From a virus: DNA of 22,130 nt. Location: positions 1 through 22,130 of IMG/VR virus record IMGVR_UViG_3300034522_000055. The stretch is one strand, 5' to 3'. Shown one piece after another: positions 20,503 through 22,130 of this stretch (the stretch's first letter is position 1; the number at the start of each line of letters is the position of its first letter). The position numbers were made by a program, and so were the translations under genes. The notes under the pieces are model-generated. The model was not told the DNA's origin, ran no database searches, and saw only the letters and a program-made list of their open reading frames with translations.

Positions 20503-20933
20503 GCCAGCAAGCCGCCGCCCTGCTGGGCCAGCTCTCCGCCAGCGAACGGCGCAAGCTGGCCGCCGACCTTGCCCGCACCATGCGGGCCACCCAATCAGAA
20601 CGGATCCGCGCCAACAAACAGCCGGATGGCTCCGCCATGACCCCGCGCAAGCCACAGCCCAAGCTGCGCGGCCGCAAAGGCGCCACCCGCCGCAGGATGT
20701 TCACCAAGCTGGTCAAGCCGGCATGGCTCAAGGCCACCGCCACCGCCAGCGAGGCCACCGTGGCATTCACCGGCAGCGCCAACCGGCTCGCCACGGTTCA
20801 CCACTTCGGCCTGCGCGACAAAATCAGGGGCAAAACCGTGCAATACCCGGAACGCCAGCTGATCGGCATCACCGACGCCGACATCGACCGCATTGAAGAC
20901 GCCCTGTTCAAACACCTCACCGCCTCGTTGTAA
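20475..20933 (+). CDS. S: Tail completion protein gpS (virion morphogenesis)
   Basis: A 152-aa protein of the P2 gpS family (phage virion morphogenesis). Recognised by KLAADLARTMRATQSERIRA, the basic stretch KPQPKLRGRKGATRRRMF and VHHFGLRDKIRG with YPERQLIG. It works with gpR in tail completion. ATG 20475 gives a 28-base overlap with R. Its stop lies in the left arm of the dyad at 20926-20950. Confidence 0.94.
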   Translation: MAADALQQLGQQAAALLGQLSASERRKLAADLARTMRATQSERIRANKQPDGSAMTPRKPQPKLRGRKGATRRRMFTKLVKPAWLKATATASEATVAFTGSANRLATVHHFGLRDKIRGKTVQYPERQLIGITDADIDRIEDALFKHLTASL

Positions 20934-20950
20934 AACCGCCGTTTACAACG
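20926..20950 (+). promoter_or_regulatory. Candidate Ogr-binding dyad for the V promoter
   Basis: CGTTGTAAA (20926-20934) and TTTACAACG (20942-20950) are exact reverse complements around a 7-base loop. It matches the P/O dyad in both arms (GTTGTA...TACAAC) and in its 13-base inner spacing. The site precedes V, the first gene of the P2 V-W-J-I-H-G operon. Its centre is 58 bases before the V ATG. Confidence 0.68.
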
Positions 20951-20995
20951 CCAGCCGATAGCAAAGGGGGGCTGTGCCAAAACACACTCCCCCAC

Positions 20996-21568
20996 ATGAG
21001 CGCAAACCTGATCGACCTACTCCGCAAAATCGACGACCTGATCCGCATCGGCACCGTGACCGAGGTGCGATCCGGTGAATGCCGCGTCGACACCAAGGGC
21101 AACCACACCAACTGGCGCCCCTATCTGGTGCTGCGCGCCGGTCGCACCCGCCGCCGCATGCGCCCGAGCGTCGGCGAACAGGTGATCCTGCTTAGCCTGA
21201 GCGGTGACCTGCGCAACGCCTTTGTGTTGGCAGGCATCTACCAGGACGCGCACCCCGAGCCACTGGCCGACGACGACAACGGCGACCTCGACCGCATCGA
21301 ATACCCGGATGGCGCAGTCATCGAGTACAACCCTGCCACCGGGGCGCTCAATGCCAGCGGCATCAAGAGCGCCACGCTCTCGGCCTCCGTCACCGTCAAA
21401 CTGATCACCCCCCTGGTGGAATGCACCCAGGCGCTCAAGGTCGGGAGCACCATCACCGCCGGCGGCAAGATCACCGCCCCCACCGCCACCATTGGCGGCA
21501 TCGAAGTGACCACCCACAGGCATGGCAACGTCAGCGCCGGCAGCGGCACCTCCGGAGGCCCGCAATGA
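20996..21568 (+). CDS. V: Baseplate spike protein gpV
   Basis: A 190-aa spike (P2 gpV is 211). The N-terminal part resembles P2 gpV (DLIRIGTVTEVRSGECRVDT). The middle is the repeating beta-strand stalk (TLSASVTVKL, ITAGGKITAPTATIGGIEV). The tip has the His-x-His metal motif HRHGN, where iron binds in P2, and a Gly/Ser tail. The trimer pierces the outer membrane on contraction. The ATG has no close ribosome site; a G-run (20966-20971) lies 25 bases upstream in a possible hairpin (GGGG...CCCC). Confidence 0.95.
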   Translation: MSANLIDLLRKIDDLIRIGTVTEVRSGECRVDTKGNHTNWRPYLVLRAGRTRRRMRPSVGEQVILLSLSGDLRNAFVLAGIYQDAHPEPLADDDNGDLDRIEYPDGAVIEYNPATGALNASGIKSATLSASVTVKLITPLVECTQALKVGSTITAGGKITAPTATIGGIEVTTHRHGNVSAGSGTSGGPQ

Positions 21569-21924
21569 ACTGGCAGGGCATGAATGCCGAAAACGGCCAC
21601 GCCATCAGCGAGACCGCTCACATTCTGCAATCGGTGCGTGACATCCTCACCACCCCCATCGGCACCCGCGTCATGCGACGCACTTACGGCAGTGAGATAT
21701 TCAGCCTCATCGATCAGCCGCAGCACGGAGCCACCCGTCTGCGGCTGATGGCCGCCACCGTGCACGCCCTCACCCTCTGGGAGCCGCGCATCCGCATCAC
21801 CAAAGTCGAGATCGGCGCACCTGAGCTGGGCGGCGGCTGCGCCGTCACCCTCACCTGGCGACGCGCCGACAACGGCCTGCTCGAATCCGGCACCGTCCAG
21901 CTACCGACCGGAGCAACCTCATGA
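21565..21924 (+). CDS. W: Baseplate wedge protein gpW (gp25-like)
   Basis: A 119-aa protein of the P2 gpW / T4 gp25 baseplate family. Typical elements are HILQSVRDILTTPIGTRVMR, RTYGSEIFSLIDQP and WEPRIRITKVEI. It forms the wedge that ties the tube and sheath to the baseplate. It starts by ATGA overlap with V and overlaps J likewise. Confidence 0.95.
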   Translation: MNWQGMNAENGHAISETAHILQSVRDILTTPIGTRVMRRTYGSEIFSLIDQPQHGATRLRLMAATVHALTLWEPRIRITKVEIGAPELGGGCAVTLTWRRADNGLLESGTVQLPTGATS

Positions 21925-22130
21925 CCATCAATATGTCAGCCCTGCCGGCGCCGCAAGCGGTGGAAGAACTCGACTTCGAAACCATCTTTGCCGAGCAAAA
22001 AGTGTGGGTGATTAACCAGTGGCCGCACCTCGCCCCTGCGCTCGAACTCGAATCCGAACCGCTGACAGTACTGCTGCAAGCCTGGTCATATCGCGAACTG
22101 ATATGGCGCGCCCGCCTCAACGACGCCCTG
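21921..22130 (+). CDS. J: Baseplate protein gpJ, 5' part only
   Basis: The first 70 codons of gpJ, starting by ATGA overlap; the right edge cuts it. LPAPQAVEELDFETIFAEQK and LESEPLTVLLQAWSYRELIW match P2 gpJ. The rest, with gpI and the tail fibre genes, should lie just past the edge. Confidence 0.93.
   Translation, partial: MTINMSALPAPQAVEELDFETIFAEQKVWVINQWPHLAPALELESEPLTVLLQAWSYRELIWRARLNDAL

Noticed and set aside
1-22130. tRNA, rRNA or CRISPR array
   Set aside because: No cloverleaf, rRNA-like stretch or regular spaced repeat was seen on either strand by eye; a tRNAscan/CRISPR search was not possible.

Overview
The window holds most of a P2-like temperate myophage genome, almost certainly a prophage. 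The DNA is GC-rich and densely packed with ATGA-type overlaps. The overall style suggests an Aeromonas or related gammaproteobacterial host (inference; phages of the phiO18P type come to mind, but no search was run). The integrase and attachment site are not visible and may lie beyond the left edge. The right edge cuts baseplate gene J.

Region by region. 1-1026 is a left accessory segment. It has the start of an unknown leftward gene, a leftward pair (a 126-aa unknown protein and a 59-aa protein that copies the C-terminal tail of the phage repressor), a strong hairpin, and a rightward 102-aa unknown gene. 1030-2966 is the lysogeny switch. A leftward XRE/S24 self-cleaving repressor faces a rightward early operon of Cro-like, Cox-like and CII-like proteins, across a 115-bp divergent promoter region with four similar 12-bp candidate operators. 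2978-10803 is the early/replication operon: an Ogr/Delta-type zinc-finger late activator, a run of small unknown genes, a C5 DNA methyltransferase, a 14-codon leader ORF with a perfect Shine-Dalgarno, the rolling-circle initiator gpA, then four small genes including a DUF3850-like protein.

10804-11287 is a non-coding hub. It has a perfect 13-bp inverted repeat, a cos site sharing its first 12 bases with the P2 cohesive end as I recall it, and a strong bidirectional terminator. 11288-14094 (leftward) holds portal Q and terminase P. 14242-17558 (rightward) holds scaffold/protease O, capsid N, terminase M, head completion L and tail X. 17576-20048 holds a DksA/TraR zinc-finger protein and the lysis cassette: two holin-like membrane proteins, an endolysin of the PG-binding plus muramidase type, a Cys-rich small protein and nested spanins. 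20023-22130 holds tail completion R and S, then baseplate V, W and the start of J.

How it works together: the repressor holds the early promoter off. A visible Ala-Gly cleavage site with Ser/Lys catalytic residues suggests release by the SOS response. The early operon then makes the replication initiator and the Ogr-like activator. Two matching GTTGTA...TACAAC dyads, between P and O and upstream of V, are the likely activator sites for the late genes. The parts most worth a second look are the left accessory locus with its repressor-tail duplicate, the leader-coupled rep gene, and the early position of the late activator.
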